Below, in pieces: positions 44,328-53,404 of a DNA stretch of 64,000 bases; position 1 is the stretch's first letter; each line of letters opens with the position of its first letter. The stretch comes from Desulfobacter hydrogenophilus (GTDB lineage Bacteria; Desulfobacterota; Desulfobacteria; Desulfobacterales; Desulfobacteraceae). The notes under the pieces were generated by a model. The model was not told the DNA's origin, made no database searches, and worked only from the letters and a program-made list of their open reading frames with translations. Made by a program: the position numbers and the translations under genes. The stretch is taken from assembly GCF_004319545.1 (NCBI RefSeq), contig NZ_CP036313.1, positions 2,730,501 to 2,794,500 of the forward strand. Reading direction: 5' to 3'.

Positions 44328-44810
44328 ATGTCAAATAAAAGCGAGCGGTATAACCGAAATTACCCCATTTCCTGGGAACAGCTGCACCGGGATGCCAAGG
44401 TCCTGTCCTGGCGTCTGCATGATCTTAACCGCACATGGAAGGGCATTGTGGCAGTTACCCGGGGCGGACTTGTACCGGCAGCCATCATTGCCCGGGAACT
44501 GGATATTCATCTCATCGACACCATCTGCATTACCAGCTATGACTGGCAGAATCAAGATAAATCCACCATCCTGAAATCCATGGACGGTGACGGTGACGGG
44601 CTTTTGATTATTGATGATCTTGTGGATACCGGAGGTACGGCCAAAATTGTAAGACAGATGCTGCCCAATGCCTATTTTGCAACCGTTTATGCCAAACCTG
44701 CCGGAAAACCCCTGGTGGACGTTCATGTCACGGAAGTCAGTCAGGATACCTGGATTCTTTTTCCCTGGGATTCAGAGTCTCGGTTTGTGGCCCCCATTGC
44801 CGGGCAATGA
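44328..44810 (+). CDS. gpt: Xanthine phosphoribosyltransferase
   Basis: The 160-residue type I phosphoribosyltransferase has the PRPP loop LLIIDDLVDTGGTA and IVAVTRGGLVPAAIIARELD, with WILFPWD near the C terminus, which match enterobacterial Gpt. It salvages xanthine and guanine to XMP and GMP with PRPP. Length is that of Gpt. A strong AAAGGAGG precedes the ATG. It is monocistronic. Confidence 0.93.
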   Translation: MSNKSERYNRNYPISWEQLHRDAKVLSWRLHDLNRTWKGIVAVTRGGLVPAAIIARELDIHLIDTICITSYDWQNQDKSTILKSMDGDGDGLLIIDDLVDTGGTAKIVRQMLPNAYFATVYAKPAGKPLVDVHVTEVSQDTWILFPWDSESRFVAPIAGQ

Positions 44811-44846
44811 GATTGGATAGGCTTTCACTCCAACGTCGTATAGGGG

Positions 44847-44936
44847 TTTTAAATGACTTGCCCATTTTGCTATCTCCGGGAGCGCGGGCGTCTCGCCCGC
44901 AGTAAAGATGCAGGCGAGACGCCTACGCTCCCAGGT
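44847..44936 (-). repeat. Palindromic GGGAGCGCGGGCG element, copy A (end-truncated)
   Basis: Core 44878-44934 is GGGAGCGCGGGCGTCTCGCC ... GGCGAGACGCCTACGCTCCC with the AAATGACTTGCCCATTTTG flank of the family on the left, that is the reverse orientation relative to copies B, C and D. The outer inverted repeats are missing or decayed. Confidence 0.75.
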
Positions 44937-44966
44937 TACGTTTTTTTATATGAAAGTCTGGGTAAG

Positions 44967-45126
44967 TTACTCAGATCTTTCAACCTTTGTTGTGGGCTGT
45001 GCCTGGATATTGATAAACCAGGTCGGCCCATGGCCGTTATATGAAAGTTCCAATAAGTGACTGAATTACTTTCATGGTTTGTTGTGGGTACGCTGATGAA
45101 CGTTCAAGGTGGCCCATGGTCGTTAT
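44967..45126 (+). repeat. Two tandem copies of a CCCATGG repeat family
   Basis: Copy 1 (44967-45040) and copy 2 (45066-45126) share TTACT, CTTTCA, TTTGTTGTGGG, then a variable centre and GGCCCATGG(C/T)CGTTAT. Reverse-strand copies lie at 54094-54160 and 14251-14300. They fill the gap between gpt and yedE, where I see no gene; function unknown. Confidence 0.6.
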
Positions 45127-45320
45127 TCCGGGCTCATTCCATAATATGTTCATCATGTGCAAAAACTATTTACAATTCAAATGGATATTCAAAATTTCTA
45201 TTATCATAATCAATTGGATAAAAATTGTCATGAATGACAGAAAAATGTTGAATAAATAATCAATTTTGTTTTGTGTGGAACCTGTTATGAATAATGAAAT
45301 ATATAGGAGGTAGCCGGACC

Positions 45321-46412
45321 ATGGCTAAAAATTTTTTTTCCACCCGCGTCGGCATCATTGTTGTGGGCGCTGTGATTGGAATTCTTGCCGCTGTTTTACA
45401 GAAACTTGGGAATCCGGGAAATATGGGAATCTGCGTTGCCTGTTTTGAACGGGATATCGCAGGGGCCATCGGGTTGCACAGGGCTGGTGTTGTTCAGTAT
45501 ATCCGCCCTGAAATTATCGGATTTGTGCTGGGTTCCCTGGTTGCTGCCTACAGCTTCAAGGAGTTTAAGCCAAGGTGCGGATCAGCACCCATCGTTCGTT
45601 TTGTCCTGGGTGTTTTTGCCATGATCGGTGCCCTTGTTTTTCTGGGTTGTCCCTGGCGGGCCGTGCTTCGCTTGGCAGGCGGCGACCTGAATGCCATTCT
45701 GGGACTTCTGGGTTTAGGCTTTGGGGTCTGGATCGGGGTCATGTTCCTTAAAAACGGGTATAACCTGGGCCGCTCCCAGTCCACCCATACAGGTGCCGGA
45801 TGGATGCTTCCCCTGGTGATGCTCGGTCTTTTGATTCTCATGTTCATTTATCCCCAGGTGCCGGGGGAAGGAAAAAGCGGTGTGCTGTTTTACAGCCTCA
45901 AAGGGCCCGGGGCCATGCATGCGTCCCTGATGACCTCCCTTGTGGTGGGACTGGGTATTGGTTTTTTGGCCCAGCGCAGCCGGTTCTGCACTATGGGTGC
46001 CCTTCGTGATTTAATTTTGTTTGGTCAGACCCATCTGCTTTCAGGCTTTTTGTCCCTTTTGATCTGCGCCTGTGTGGCCAATGTTGTTCTCGGCCAGTTT
46101 CACGTCGGATTCATAGGCCAGCCCGTGGCCCATACCCTTCATGTCTGGAATTTTCTGGGCATGGCTCTGGCCGGACTGGCCTTTGCCCTGGCAGGCGGGT
46201 GCCCCGGACGCCAGCTTTTCCTGGCCGGTGAAGGGGATACCGATGCTTCGGTCTTTGTGCTGGGCATGATCGCCGGTGCAGCCTTTGCCCATAATTTTGG
46301 GCTGGCAAGCTCTCCCAAAGGCGTTGGACCCCATGGTATCGTCGCTGTTATCGTCGGTTTCGCCGTTTGCCTGTTCATCGGATTCGCCATGAAAAAAAGA
46401 ATTGCCATTTAA
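45321..46412 (+). CDS. yedE: YedE/YeeE-type selenium-metabolism membrane protein
   Basis: The 363-residue protein has about ten membrane helices with the conserved Cys motifs GNMGICVACFERD, FLGCPWRAVLRLAGGDLNA, RSRFCTMGALRD and GGCPGRQLFLAGEGD. It belongs to the YeeE/YedE sulfur and selenium transporter superfamily, in the branch linked to yedF and selenium use (YedE/FdhT). It probably imports a reduced selenium or sulfur compound. The ATG at 45321 has AGGAGG upstream and is preferred to 45294. yedF lies downstream across the heptamer array. Confidence 0.9.
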   Translation: MAKNFFSTRVGIIVVGAVIGILAAVLQKLGNPGNMGICVACFERDIAGAIGLHRAGVVQYIRPEIIGFVLGSLVAAYSFKEFKPRCGSAPIVRFVLGVFAMIGALVFLGCPWRAVLRLAGGDLNAILGLLGLGFGVWIGVMFLKNGYNLGRSQSTHTGAGWMLPLVMLGLLILMFIYPQVPGEGKSGVLFYSLKGPGAMHASLMTSLVVGLGIGFLAQRSRFCTMGALRDLILFGQTHLLSGFLSLLICACVANVVLGQFHVGFIGQPVAHTLHVWNFLGMALAGLAFALAGGCPGRQLFLAGEGDTDASVFVLGMIAGAAFAHNFGLASSPKGVGPHGIVAVIVGFAVCLFIGFAMKKRIAI

Positions 46413-46449
46413 TAATTGTCGATTTGTAATTCAATAGTATGGGAATTTT

Positions 46450-46522
46450 CTAACAGCTAACAGCTAACAGCTAACAGCTAACAGCTAACAGCTAACAGCT
46501 AACAGCTAACAGCTAACAGCTA
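46450..46522 (+). repeat. Tandem heptamer (CTAACAG) x10
   Basis: Ten perfect CTAACAG units from 46450 to 46519 plus CTA. They occupy nearly all the gap between the yedE stop and the yedF start, ending 17 bp before the yedF ATG; AAGGG lies in that interval. Slippage would change the spacing in 7-bp steps. Confidence 0.95.
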
Positions 46523-46539
46523 TATATAAGGGAAATACA

Positions 46540-46758
46540 ATGAGTAAAATAGTCGATGCAAGAGGTCTTTCCTGCCCCCAGCCGGTACTGATGACCCTGG
46601 ATGCCATAAAATCCGGAAGCGATAGTGAGCTTGAAGTTATAGTGGACAACATGGCCTCCAGGGAGAATGTGGTCCGGGCCGCAGAGAGCAAAGGCTGGAA
46701 CGTTTCTGATATCAAGGACAACGCCGGCGACACCCAGATTTTTATCCGGAAAGGATAA
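46540..46758 (+). CDS. yedF: YedF/TusA-like sulfurtransferase
   Basis: This 72-residue TusA-fold protein has DARGLSCPQPVL with the conserved CPxP that carries persulfide (or perselenide) and VDNMASRENV in the centre, a YedF hallmark. It starts 127 bp after yedE and is followed 5 bp later by the DUF3343 gene. YedF with YedE is a genomic marker of selenium use; here the C-terminal DUF3343 part, fused in many YedF proteins, is encoded as a separate gene. Confidence 0.92.
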   Translation: MSKIVDARGLSCPQPVLMTLDAIKSGSDSELEVIVDNMASRENVVRAAESKGWNVSDIKDNAGDTQIFIRKG

Positions 46759-46763
46759 TCGTT

Positions 46764-47318
46764 GTGTTTAAACGCGTATTCCACCTGTTTAACCGGACAC
46801 AAAAGGATCTATCCAGGAAGGTAAAGGAAGATCTGGGCATTCTGGTGTTTGAAAACACATCCGAAGTGATCCAGGCGGAAAATTTTTTAAAATCCCGGGG
46901 GTGGGAGATCAAGGTGATGGGACCTCCCCCCGGGATTCAAAGTGGCTGCGATCTGGTGATCCAGTTTCCCCTCATTGAAAAACTGATGCTGACCAGACAG
47001 CTTGAAGAGGCAGGGCTTCCGCCCCTGGAAGTGGTGCCGGTGACCCATCCCCTGCTCAACCCCGTGGACCTTTTTCATACCAAGGATTTTGGCGACTACC
47101 TTATGGTCCGGGCCGCCAACATGAAAATTACCATTGAAAAGAAAACAAAATGCATCGTTAATATTTCAGGCGGCGGGTGCCCGGATGTCCCCTACCTTGC
47201 GTGTGAAATGGTGGGCAGACACCTGAATGAGGCCCCAAGACCCGGCAAAATAGGGCATACACTTTGCGGGTATGCCCTGGAGCTGGCCCATCAGGAGATG
47301 ATCCGCCAATGCTCCTGA
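46764..47318 (+). CDS. DUF3343-containing protein
   Basis: The 184-residue protein has an N-terminal DUF3343 module (GILVFENTSEVIQAENFLKSRGWEIKVMGPPPGIQSGCDL; ends quoted GILVFENTSEVIQAE and PPPGIQSGCDL), which usually sits with or on YedF, and a C-terminal Cys-containing half (VNISGGGCPDVPYLACEM, HTLCGYALELA) that I do not recognise. GTG start with AAGGA upstream. It overlaps the next gene by 10 bp. Likely part of selenium or sulfur relay. Confidence 0.8.
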   Translation: MFKRVFHLFNRTQKDLSRKVKEDLGILVFENTSEVIQAENFLKSRGWEIKVMGPPPGIQSGCDLVIQFPLIEKLMLTRQLEEAGLPPLEVVPVTHPLLNPVDLFHTKDFGDYLMVRAANMKITIEKKTKCIVNISGGGCPDVPYLACEMVGRHLNEAPRPGKIGHTLCGYALELAHQEMIRQCS

Positions 47319-48199
47319 TCGTCGGTACAGTGCCGGATGAGACCTTCCCTTTGACCATTGGGCCACCGGCCCTGGAAGGCGCCGATATGATCATCAACGG
47401 CATTCGTGTGCCTGTGAACCGGGGGACCCCGGCCCTGGTCGGTGCAGTACTGGCCGCCTGTCAAGTGCTTGGGCAGATACCGGTTACAACCGCTTTAGTC
47501 GGTGACATCGGCACCGGAAAGGGCAGCCGAAAACTTTATGAACACCTGTCCCGGGAGTTGTCGGGTATAGCGCCAACCACCCTGGCGTTTCACTATCTTC
47601 AGCCCGACGTAGACTGGCACAACAAAATTCTTTTCGCCGCAGAAGAGATGAAAAAAAGGCCTGTTCTTATCGCGGATGCCGGTTTCATGTACGCCGCCAA
47701 GATGAGCGGCCAGGCCCCAAACTATGACCTTTTTACCCCGGATGTGGGGGAACTGTCCTTTCTGGCTGACGAAACTGCTCCCCATCCTTTTTACACCAGA
47801 GGCTTTATTCTGCACCAGGACAACCAGGTGCCGGATCTTATTGCCCGGGCCTATGAATACAAAAACGGGGCCCGTCATCTTCTGGTCAAGGGCAGTGTGG
47901 ATTATGTGGTGGCTGACGGTGAAATTACAGGCCGAATCAGCAATCCTGCGGCCGAAGCCATGGAGGCCATGGGCGGCACCGGAGACACCCTGACCGGGCT
48001 TGCCTGCGCTTTGATCGAATCCGGTAAAAGCATCCCGGAAGCCTGCCGCATTGCAGCCCGTGTCAATCGAATGGCCGGGGTCTATGCCAACCCGACACCC
48101 GCCTCACAGGTGATGGACATTATTCTGCAGATCCCCAAAGCTTTGGCCCGGGTTCTGGAAGATCCAAACACGGATGTTCGTTTAGATACTAAGGAATGA
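47309..48199 (+). CDS. NAD(P)H-hydrate dehydratase-like (YjeF C-terminal/ribokinase fold)
   Basis: The 296-residue protein has VLIADAGFMYAAK, TPDVGELSFLADE, HLLVKGSVDYVVADG and AMGGTGDTLTGLACALIESGK, the ATP/ADP-binding and catalytic Asp motif of YjeF_C enzymes that repair hydrated NAD(P)H. No epimerase domain is attached. The ATG at 47309 with GGAG upstream is chosen over 47264. Its last codons (Lys-Glu-stop) come from the repeat at 48190, so the C terminus is repeat-encoded. Its presence in this cluster instead of with nnrE is unusual, and a different substrate is possible. Confidence 0.78.
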   Translation: MLLIVGTVPDETFPLTIGPPALEGADMIINGIRVPVNRGTPALVGAVLAACQVLGQIPVTTALVGDIGTGKGSRKLYEHLSRELSGIAPTTLAFHYLQPDVDWHNKILFAAEEMKKRPVLIADAGFMYAAKMSGQAPNYDLFTPDVGELSFLADETAPHPFYTRGFILHQDNQVPDLIARAYEYKNGARHLLVKGSVDYVVADGEITGRISNPAAEAMEAMGGTGDTLTGLACALIESGKSIPEACRIAARVNRMAGVYANPTPASQVMDIILQIPKALARVLEDPNTDVRLDTKE

Positions 48200-48316
48200 G
48201 TCCGAAAGAACTTAACCTGGGAGCGCGGGCGTCTCGCCGGCATATTTACAATACTTGCGGGCGGGACGCCCGCGCTTCCGGATATAGCAAAATGGGCAAA
48301 TTATTTAAGGCTCGGG
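48190..48316 (+). repeat. Palindromic GGGAGCGCGGGCG element, copy B
   Basis: CTAAGGAATGAGTCC, then GGGAGCGCGGGCGTCTCGCC and GGGCGGGACGCCCGCGCTTCC, ending CAAATTATTTAAGGCTC. Its left end supplies the TGA stop of the preceding gene. Confidence 0.85.
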
Positions 48317-48340
48317 ATTAGAATAAAGAGAGTGAAAAAA

Positions 48341-48598
48341 ATGACGGATAAATCAGAAAATAGCTCTTCGACCGGCGCAATTGAGCCCGGCATGACAGTG
48401 CTGGATATTGTTTCAACATACAGTGCCACCCAGGAAGTCTTTAAACGCTGGGATGACAAGGCAGGGGAGTGCATCTGCTGCAATGCGCTTTTTGAGCCCC
48501 TTGAAACGGTTTCCGAAAAATACAACCTGGATCTGTCTGCCCTGGTTCAAGAGTTAAAAAAGGCAGCCGACAATTGCAGGAATAGAATTAATCCATGA
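48341..48598 (+). CDS. DUF1858-type redox disulfide protein
   Basis: The 85-residue protein has IEPGMTVLDIVSTYSATQEVFKRW, then ECICCNALFEPLETVSEKYNLDL, the DUF1858 pattern with a C-x-CC motif. Such domains occur beside hybrid-cluster and sulfur-relay proteins. The ATG at 48341 has AGAGAG upstream; GTG at 48332 is an alternative. It may belong to the yedEF cluster, though the repeat intervenes. Confidence 0.78.
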   Translation: MTDKSENSSSTGAIEPGMTVLDIVSTYSATQEVFKRWDDKAGECICCNALFEPLETVSEKYNLDLSALVQELKKAADNCRNRINP

Positions 48599-48634
48599 AA
48601 TCTAAAACAGATTAAATACCAAGACCCTTAAAGG

Positions 48635-49041
48635 TTATTCAGACTCATTTGGTGGGATGAGAAAAGTTTTCAGACTGTCCATATACTGATCAAACCCCTT
48701 GATAAAAATATCATTGTGATTGGCACCAGGGATCATCAAAAGGTCTTTGTCGGCAGAAGGGCAAAGATTGTAAAGCGCTTCGCCTTGTGAAAAGTCAATA
48801 ATATGGTCAAACTGGGCATGGATAATTAAAAGGGGTTTGTTCCAATGCCTGATTTTATCGGCATTGCCGAATCCTTGTGTTTCCTGAAAACCGATCATGT
48901 CAGGATCAAGCCCGAGAGTTTTTAAAAGCGGTGCTGCATGGGCAAATCCGCTTTCGATGATCAGCCTGTCAATGCTATCTTGGCGGGTGGCTGCCAGTTC
49001 CAGAGCCGATGCACTGCCAAGGGAGCGGCCCATAACTGTAA
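48635..49041 (-). pseudogene. Alpha/beta hydrolase, C-terminal part (split by insertion sequence)
   Basis: About 135 residues with the nucleophile elbow VMGRSLGSASALELA, LLIIHAQFDHIIDF (Asp) and GANHND (His), the C-terminal half of an alpha/beta hydrolase. Removing the 1683-bp element and one TGTAA duplicate joins it in frame with the N-terminal part at 50725-51126, giving ...FTGSLTVMGRSLGS. The gene is inactive as it stands. Confidence 0.9.
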
Positions 49042-50724
49042 CTCGATGATCCAGTTTTTTTGAGGGAAGAACAGGTAATCAGTATTGAAAAATGCAAAGG
49101 CTGGTCAAGTCGATGCTATAATACCAATTTTCCAAACTGATATCTCACTCATCGGTTGGCCAGCCTTCAATGAGCAGAGTAAAATAAATGTTATTTGAAT
49201 ACAATAGTTCAATTGCAGTATAACACCTCATTTATGAAAATAAGGAATGAGGCGGATGTGTTAATAAATAAGCTGTTGCCGTTTGTTGAAAAGTATACTG
49301 ATTCACTGAATACTGAATTAACACAGTCATCCCCAGGAATGACCTTAAGCAAATCACAAAAATTCTGGCTGGGTTTCTGCATCACTGGAATCATCTTGAC
49401 CAGCAGCATCAATTGGGCTGCTTTTTCACGTATCAGTGTGGGATTGTATAAAACTACAGCTCTTTCCTGGATGTTTCGCCATTCTAAAATTGCTTGGGAG
49501 CATCTGTTTCATCTCAGCCTTAAAATTATTTTCAAAGTATATGGCATTACCAAAGGTGTTGTCAGTATTGATGATTCCGATAAAAAGCGTAGTAAATGCA
49601 CAACAAAAATTTTTGGAGTCCACAAAATAAAAGACAAATCAACGGGTGGTTTTTGCATGGGGCAAGGCTTAGTATTTTTGGTGTTGATAACACCAAAACT
49701 CAGCTTTCCAATTGGCTACGCCTTTCATATTCCTGATCCAAAAATCAGCGAATGGACCAAGGAGGATAAAAGATTAAAAAAGGCTGGCGTACCAAAATCA
49801 GAACGCCCAAAAAAACCGGTGCGCTCAGAAGAATATCCTACCATTCCAATGATTGCCAAGGCTCTTTTAAAAATATTTGTAGAGAAACACCCGGAAATAA
49901 AAATAGAAGCGATTGTTGCAGATGCCTTATATGGGAATGCTGAGTTCATGGATGAAGCGTCTAAAATTGCAGGAAACGCCCAAGTTATCAGCCAAATAAG
50001 GTACAATCAAAATATTTTACTCAAGAGCGATAAAAAATCAGTTGAAACATATTTTAAAAATATTCAACCAATTCAAAAGACCATACATGTACGTGGAGGT
50101 AAAGAGGTTGTTGTACTCATTAAAAGTGCCAGAATACATGTGTGTGCTCATAAGAAAAAAAGATTTGTCATTGCAATAAAATACATTGGAGAAAAGGACT
50201 ATCGGTATCTTGCCGCTTCGGATCTGACCTGGCGATATCCTGATATCATAGACGCATTTACACTCAGATGGTTAGTAGAGGTTTTTATTCAAGACCATAA
50301 GACGAATGAAGGCTGGGGAAATTTGACCAAACAACCTGATGAAGACGGGTCTTACAGAAGTTTGACCCTGAGTCTGTTGGTTGATCATTGTCTCCTGCTT
50401 CATCCTGACCAGGTGGCCTCGATAAATAACAAACTGCACGCAAGAACTGTTGGCAGCCTATGTGACACCGTCAAAGTTGACTGCATCTTATCCTTTGTCG
50501 AACAAATCATTCATAGTGATGACCCAGAATCCCATTTCAAGCAGATCTCGGTATTTTTAAAAGAGCATTTTGTAAAGGCAAACGATTCTCAAAAGCACAT
50601 GAATCTAAATTCTTGGGGGAATTATCAATCCGCCCCATCATTAAAATACAAAGCATTCTGTTAACATGGGGATAATAACTGCCAGCGAGGTCTCATGTCA
50701 ATTTTTAAAAACTGGATCATCGAG
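49042..50724 (+). mobile_element. Insertion sequence, copy 1 (1683 bp)
   Basis: Bounded by 18-bp perfect terminal inverted repeats CTCGATGATCCAGTTTTT, flanked by the 5-bp duplication TGTAA (49037-49041 and 50725-50729), and carrying one transposase. Copy 2 at 51722 has the same length and, apart from one base seen in the stop codon, appears identical. It interrupts an alpha/beta hydrolase gene. IS family not assigned. Confidence 0.95.
49195..50664 (+). CDS. DDE transposase of insertion sequence copy 1
   Basis: The 489-residue protein has a DDE-type core: first Asp in VSIDDSDKK, second in IVADALYGNAEFMD, and Glu in RWLVEVFIQDHKTNEGWG, an IS4-superfamily-like arrangement with a YREK-type spacing not clearly visible. 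The TTG at 49195 opens the frame; ATG at 49234 (MKIRNEADVL) may be the true start. It ends with TAA where copy 2 ends with TAG. Confidence 0.92.
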   Translation: MNTIVQLQYNTSFMKIRNEADVLINKLLPFVEKYTDSLNTELTQSSPGMTLSKSQKFWLGFCITGIILTSSINWAAFSRISVGLYKTTALSWMFRHSKIAWEHLFHLSLKIIFKVYGITKGVVSIDDSDKKRSKCTTKIFGVHKIKDKSTGGFCMGQGLVFLVLITPKLSFPIGYAFHIPDPKISEWTKEDKRLKKAGVPKSERPKKPVRSEEYPTIPMIAKALLKIFVEKHPEIKIEAIVADALYGNAEFMDEASKIAGNAQVISQIRYNQNILLKSDKKSVETYFKNIQPIQKTIHVRGGKEVVVLIKSARIHVCAHKKKRFVIAIKYIGEKDYRYLAASDLTWRYPDIIDAFTLRWLVEVFIQDHKTNEGWGNLTKQPDEDGSYRSLTLSLLVDHCLLLHPDQVASINNKLHARTVGSLCDTVKVDCILSFVEQIIHSDDPESHFKQISVFLKEHFVKANDSQKHMNLNSWGNYQSAPSLKYKAFC

Positions 50725-51126
50725 TGTAAGGGAGCCTGTGAAATTTTGATTTTTAAGTTCGGTGATGACAAAATCAAGAATTTTATGGCAATCCAGAAGC
50801 ATTGAGGAGACCGTGGGCGAGCCTGAGGATTTGCCGTATCCCCGGTAGTCGACCACCAGGAAGTTGATGCCCTGACGATTAAAAATGGGGCCAAGATCAT
50901 CATAGTCTGATACGACCTCGCCATTGCCGTGGAAGAAAAGAATGTTGGAAAATGACGGATCTGCCAGGTGAAAGGCCGCCCCAACTTCAATATCCTGGTC
51001 AACCGGAATAAGATATTCCTTGTCGGAAACGGCCTTTCCCGGGTAATCACGCCGTGGGTGAAACAGAAATTGAAGCACCTGGGGTTGATCCAGGGCCGCA
51101 TATGGATTGGTCTGACTTTTTTTCAT
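50725..51126 (-). pseudogene. Alpha/beta hydrolase, N-terminal part (split by insertion sequence)
   Basis: Start MKKSQTNPYAALDQPQ with GGAGAATCC upstream; ILFFHGNGEVVSDY (oxyanion region) and VVDYRGYGKSSGSP mark the N-terminal half of a serine hydrolase. The frame runs into the insertion sequence and stops at 50698. It lies 39 bp downstream of the asparaginase-like gene, with which it was probably cotranscribed. Confidence 0.9.
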
Positions 51127-51165
51127 TGGATTCTCCTTTTTTGTCTCTTTTGGCGGGTATGGCTC

Positions 51166-51660
51166 TCAACTTTCTTCAAACCTGCCCAATTTTCTGTTTT
51201 TGATTACCTTTTCCCCCATGAATATTTTTCCGTTCATGGCGATATAAACACCGGGGCAAGCCTTTTGAACAGCGCCCAAGGCACAGCCGATATTAAAAAT
51301 CGCGTCCGTGGCACTGAACATGGCAGGAAGAAGCGCGCCTGTGAGTACAACGATTTTATCCTTTGCGCCGCCATGAGCGATGATGTGTCTGGCTGTTTCC
51401 GGCATGGTATCTGTTCCGTGGGTGATAATAATCATCCTGCAGGGGTCAGCCGCAACCGTTTTGGCGATAAGTCCCCTGTCCTCATCTGTTAAATCGAGGC
51501 TGTCTTTACGCATAAGTGACGTAATGGTGTAAGGGACTTGCAGATTGAATTGGTTAAGCACCTCCATGGCGTTGGGAGGCCCCACTTCATATTCACTTTT
51601 TGCATCAAAATAAATTTTATCAATGGTTCCGCCGGTGGTAATGATTGAAATTGTGTCCAT
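51166..51660 (-). CDS. Short asparaginase-like protein
   Basis: The 164-residue protein has the N-terminal asparaginase motif IITTGGTIDKIYFDAKSEYE and the second catalytic motif IIITHGTDTMPETAR, so it covers only the N-terminal half of a normal asparaginase, as do the stand-alone short asparaginase-domain proteins of many proteobacteria. It hydrolyses asparagine or a related amide, if active. AAAGGGA precedes the ATG at 51660. Insertion sequence copy 2 sits 57 bp upstream and has cut it from its native promoter region. Confidence 0.85.
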   Translation of the reverse strand: MDTISIITTGGTIDKIYFDAKSEYEVGPPNAMEVLNQFNLQVPYTITSLMRKDSLDLTDEDRGLIAKTVAADPCRMIIITHGTDTMPETARHIIAHGGAKDKIVVLTGALLPAMFSATDAIFNIGCALGAVQKACPGVYIAMNGKIFMGEKVIKNRKLGRFEES

Positions 51661-51721
51661 GTGTGTCCCTTTATGATTTGGTTCCGGAGAAGCCCCTTTA
51701 AGTCTTACCTGTTTTGTATAA

Positions 51722-53404
51722 CTCGATGATCCAGTTTTTTTGAGGGAAGAACAGGTAATCAGTATTGAAAAATGCAAAGGCTGGTCAAGTCGATGCTATA
51801 ATACCAATTTTCCAAACTGATATCTCACTCATCGGTTGGCCAGCCTTCAATGAGCAGAGTAAAATAAATGTTATTTGAATACAATAGTTCAATTGCAGTA
51901 TAACACCTCATTTATGAAAATAAGGAATGAGGCGGATGTGTTAATAAATAAGCTGTTGCCGTTTGTTGAAAAGTATACTGATTCACTGAATACTGAATTA
52001 ACACAGTCATCCCCAGGAATGACCTTAAGCAAATCACAAAAATTCTGGCTGGGTTTCTGCATCACTGGAATCATCTTGACCAGCAGCATCAATTGGGCTG
52101 CTTTTTCACGTATCAGTGTGGGATTGTATAAAACTACAGCTCTTTCCTGGATGTTTCGCCATTCTAAAATTGCTTGGGAGCATCTGTTTCATCTCAGCCT
52201 TAAAATTATTTTCAAAGTATATGGCATTACCAAAGGTGTTGTCAGTATTGATGATTCCGATAAAAAGCGTAGTAAATGCACAACAAAAATTTTTGGAGTC
52301 CACAAAATAAAAGACAAATCAACGGGTGGTTTTTGCATGGGGCAAGGCTTAGTATTTTTGGTGTTGATAACACCAAAACTCAGCTTTCCAATTGGCTACG
52401 CCTTTCATATTCCTGATCCAAAAATCAGCGAATGGACCAAGGAGGATAAAAGATTAAAAAAGGCTGGCGTACCAAAATCAGAACGCCCAAAAAAACCGGT
52501 GCGCTCAGAAGAATATCCTACCATTCCAATGATTGCCAAGGCTCTTTTAAAAATATTTGTAGAGAAACACCCGGAAATAAAAATAGAAGCGATTGTTGCA
52601 GATGCCTTATATGGGAATGCTGAGTTCATGGATGAAGCGTCTAAAATTGCAGGAAACGCCCAAGTTATCAGCCAAATAAGGTACAATCAAAATATTTTAC
52701 TCAAGAGCGATAAAAAATCAGTTGAAACATATTTTAAAAATATTCAACCAATTCAAAAGACCATACATGTACGTGGAGGTAAAGAGGTTGTTGTACTCAT
52801 TAAAAGTGCCAGAATACATGTGTGTGCTCATAAGAAAAAAAGATTTGTCATTGCAATAAAATACATTGGAGAAAAGGACTATCGGTATCTTGCCGCTTCG
52901 GATCTGACCTGGCGATATCCTGATATCATAGACGCATTTACACTCAGATGGTTAGTAGAGGTTTTTATTCAAGACCATAAGACGAATGAAGGCTGGGGAA
53001 ATTTGACCAAACAACCTGATGAAGACGGGTCTTACAGAAGTTTGACCCTGAGTCTGTTGGTTGATCATTGTCTCCTGCTTCATCCTGACCAGGTGGCCTC
53101 GATAAATAACAAACTGCACGCAAGAACTGTTGGCAGCCTATGTGACACCGTCAAAGTTGACTGCATCTTATCCTTTGTCGAACAAATCATTCATAGTGAT
53201 GACCCAGAATCCCATTTCAAGCAGATCTCGGTATTTTTAAAAGAGCATTTTGTAAAGGCAAACGATTCTCAAAAGCACATGAATCTAAATTCTTGGGGGA
53301 ATTATCAATCCGCCCCATCATTAAAATACAAAGCATTCTGTTAGCATGGGGATAATAACTGCCAGCGAGGTCTCATGTCAATTTTTAAAAACTGGATCAT
53401 CGAG
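51722..53404 (+). mobile_element. Insertion sequence, copy 2 (1683 bp)
   Basis: Same 18-bp terminal inverted repeats as copy 1, flanked by the 5-bp duplication TATAA (51717-51721 and 53405-53409). With copy 1 the target reads T(G/A)TAA. It lies between the asparaginase-like gene and ybaK, in the intergenic promoter region. Confidence 0.95.
51875..53344 (+). CDS. DDE transposase of insertion sequence copy 2
   Basis: The translated product is identical to that of copy 1 (489 residues). Stop codon is TAG, not TAA, the only difference I noticed between the copies. Both genes are intact, so the element is probably active. Confidence 0.92.
   Translation: MNTIVQLQYNTSFMKIRNEADVLINKLLPFVEKYTDSLNTELTQSSPGMTLSKSQKFWLGFCITGIILTSSINWAAFSRISVGLYKTTALSWMFRHSKIAWEHLFHLSLKIIFKVYGITKGVVSIDDSDKKRSKCTTKIFGVHKIKDKSTGGFCMGQGLVFLVLITPKLSFPIGYAFHIPDPKISEWTKEDKRLKKAGVPKSERPKKPVRSEEYPTIPMIAKALLKIFVEKHPEIKIEAIVADALYGNAEFMDEASKIAGNAQVISQIRYNQNILLKSDKKSVETYFKNIQPIQKTIHVRGGKEVVVLIKSARIHVCAHKKKRFVIAIKYIGEKDYRYLAASDLTWRYPDIIDAFTLRWLVEVFIQDHKTNEGWGNLTKQPDEDGSYRSLTLSLLVDHCLLLHPDQVASINNKLHARTVGSLCDTVKVDCILSFVEQIIHSDDPESHFKQISVFLKEHFVKANDSQKHMNLNSWGNYQSAPSLKYKAFC

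Noticed and set aside
46450..46522. CRISPR array
   Set aside because: The units are 7 bp and contiguous without spacers, so this is a simple tandem repeat. No CRISPR array was seen elsewhere in the window.
47264..47308. Upstream in-frame start for the YjeF_C-like gene
   Set aside because: It would overlap the DUF3343 gene by 55 bp and has no ribosome binding site; 47309 fits better.
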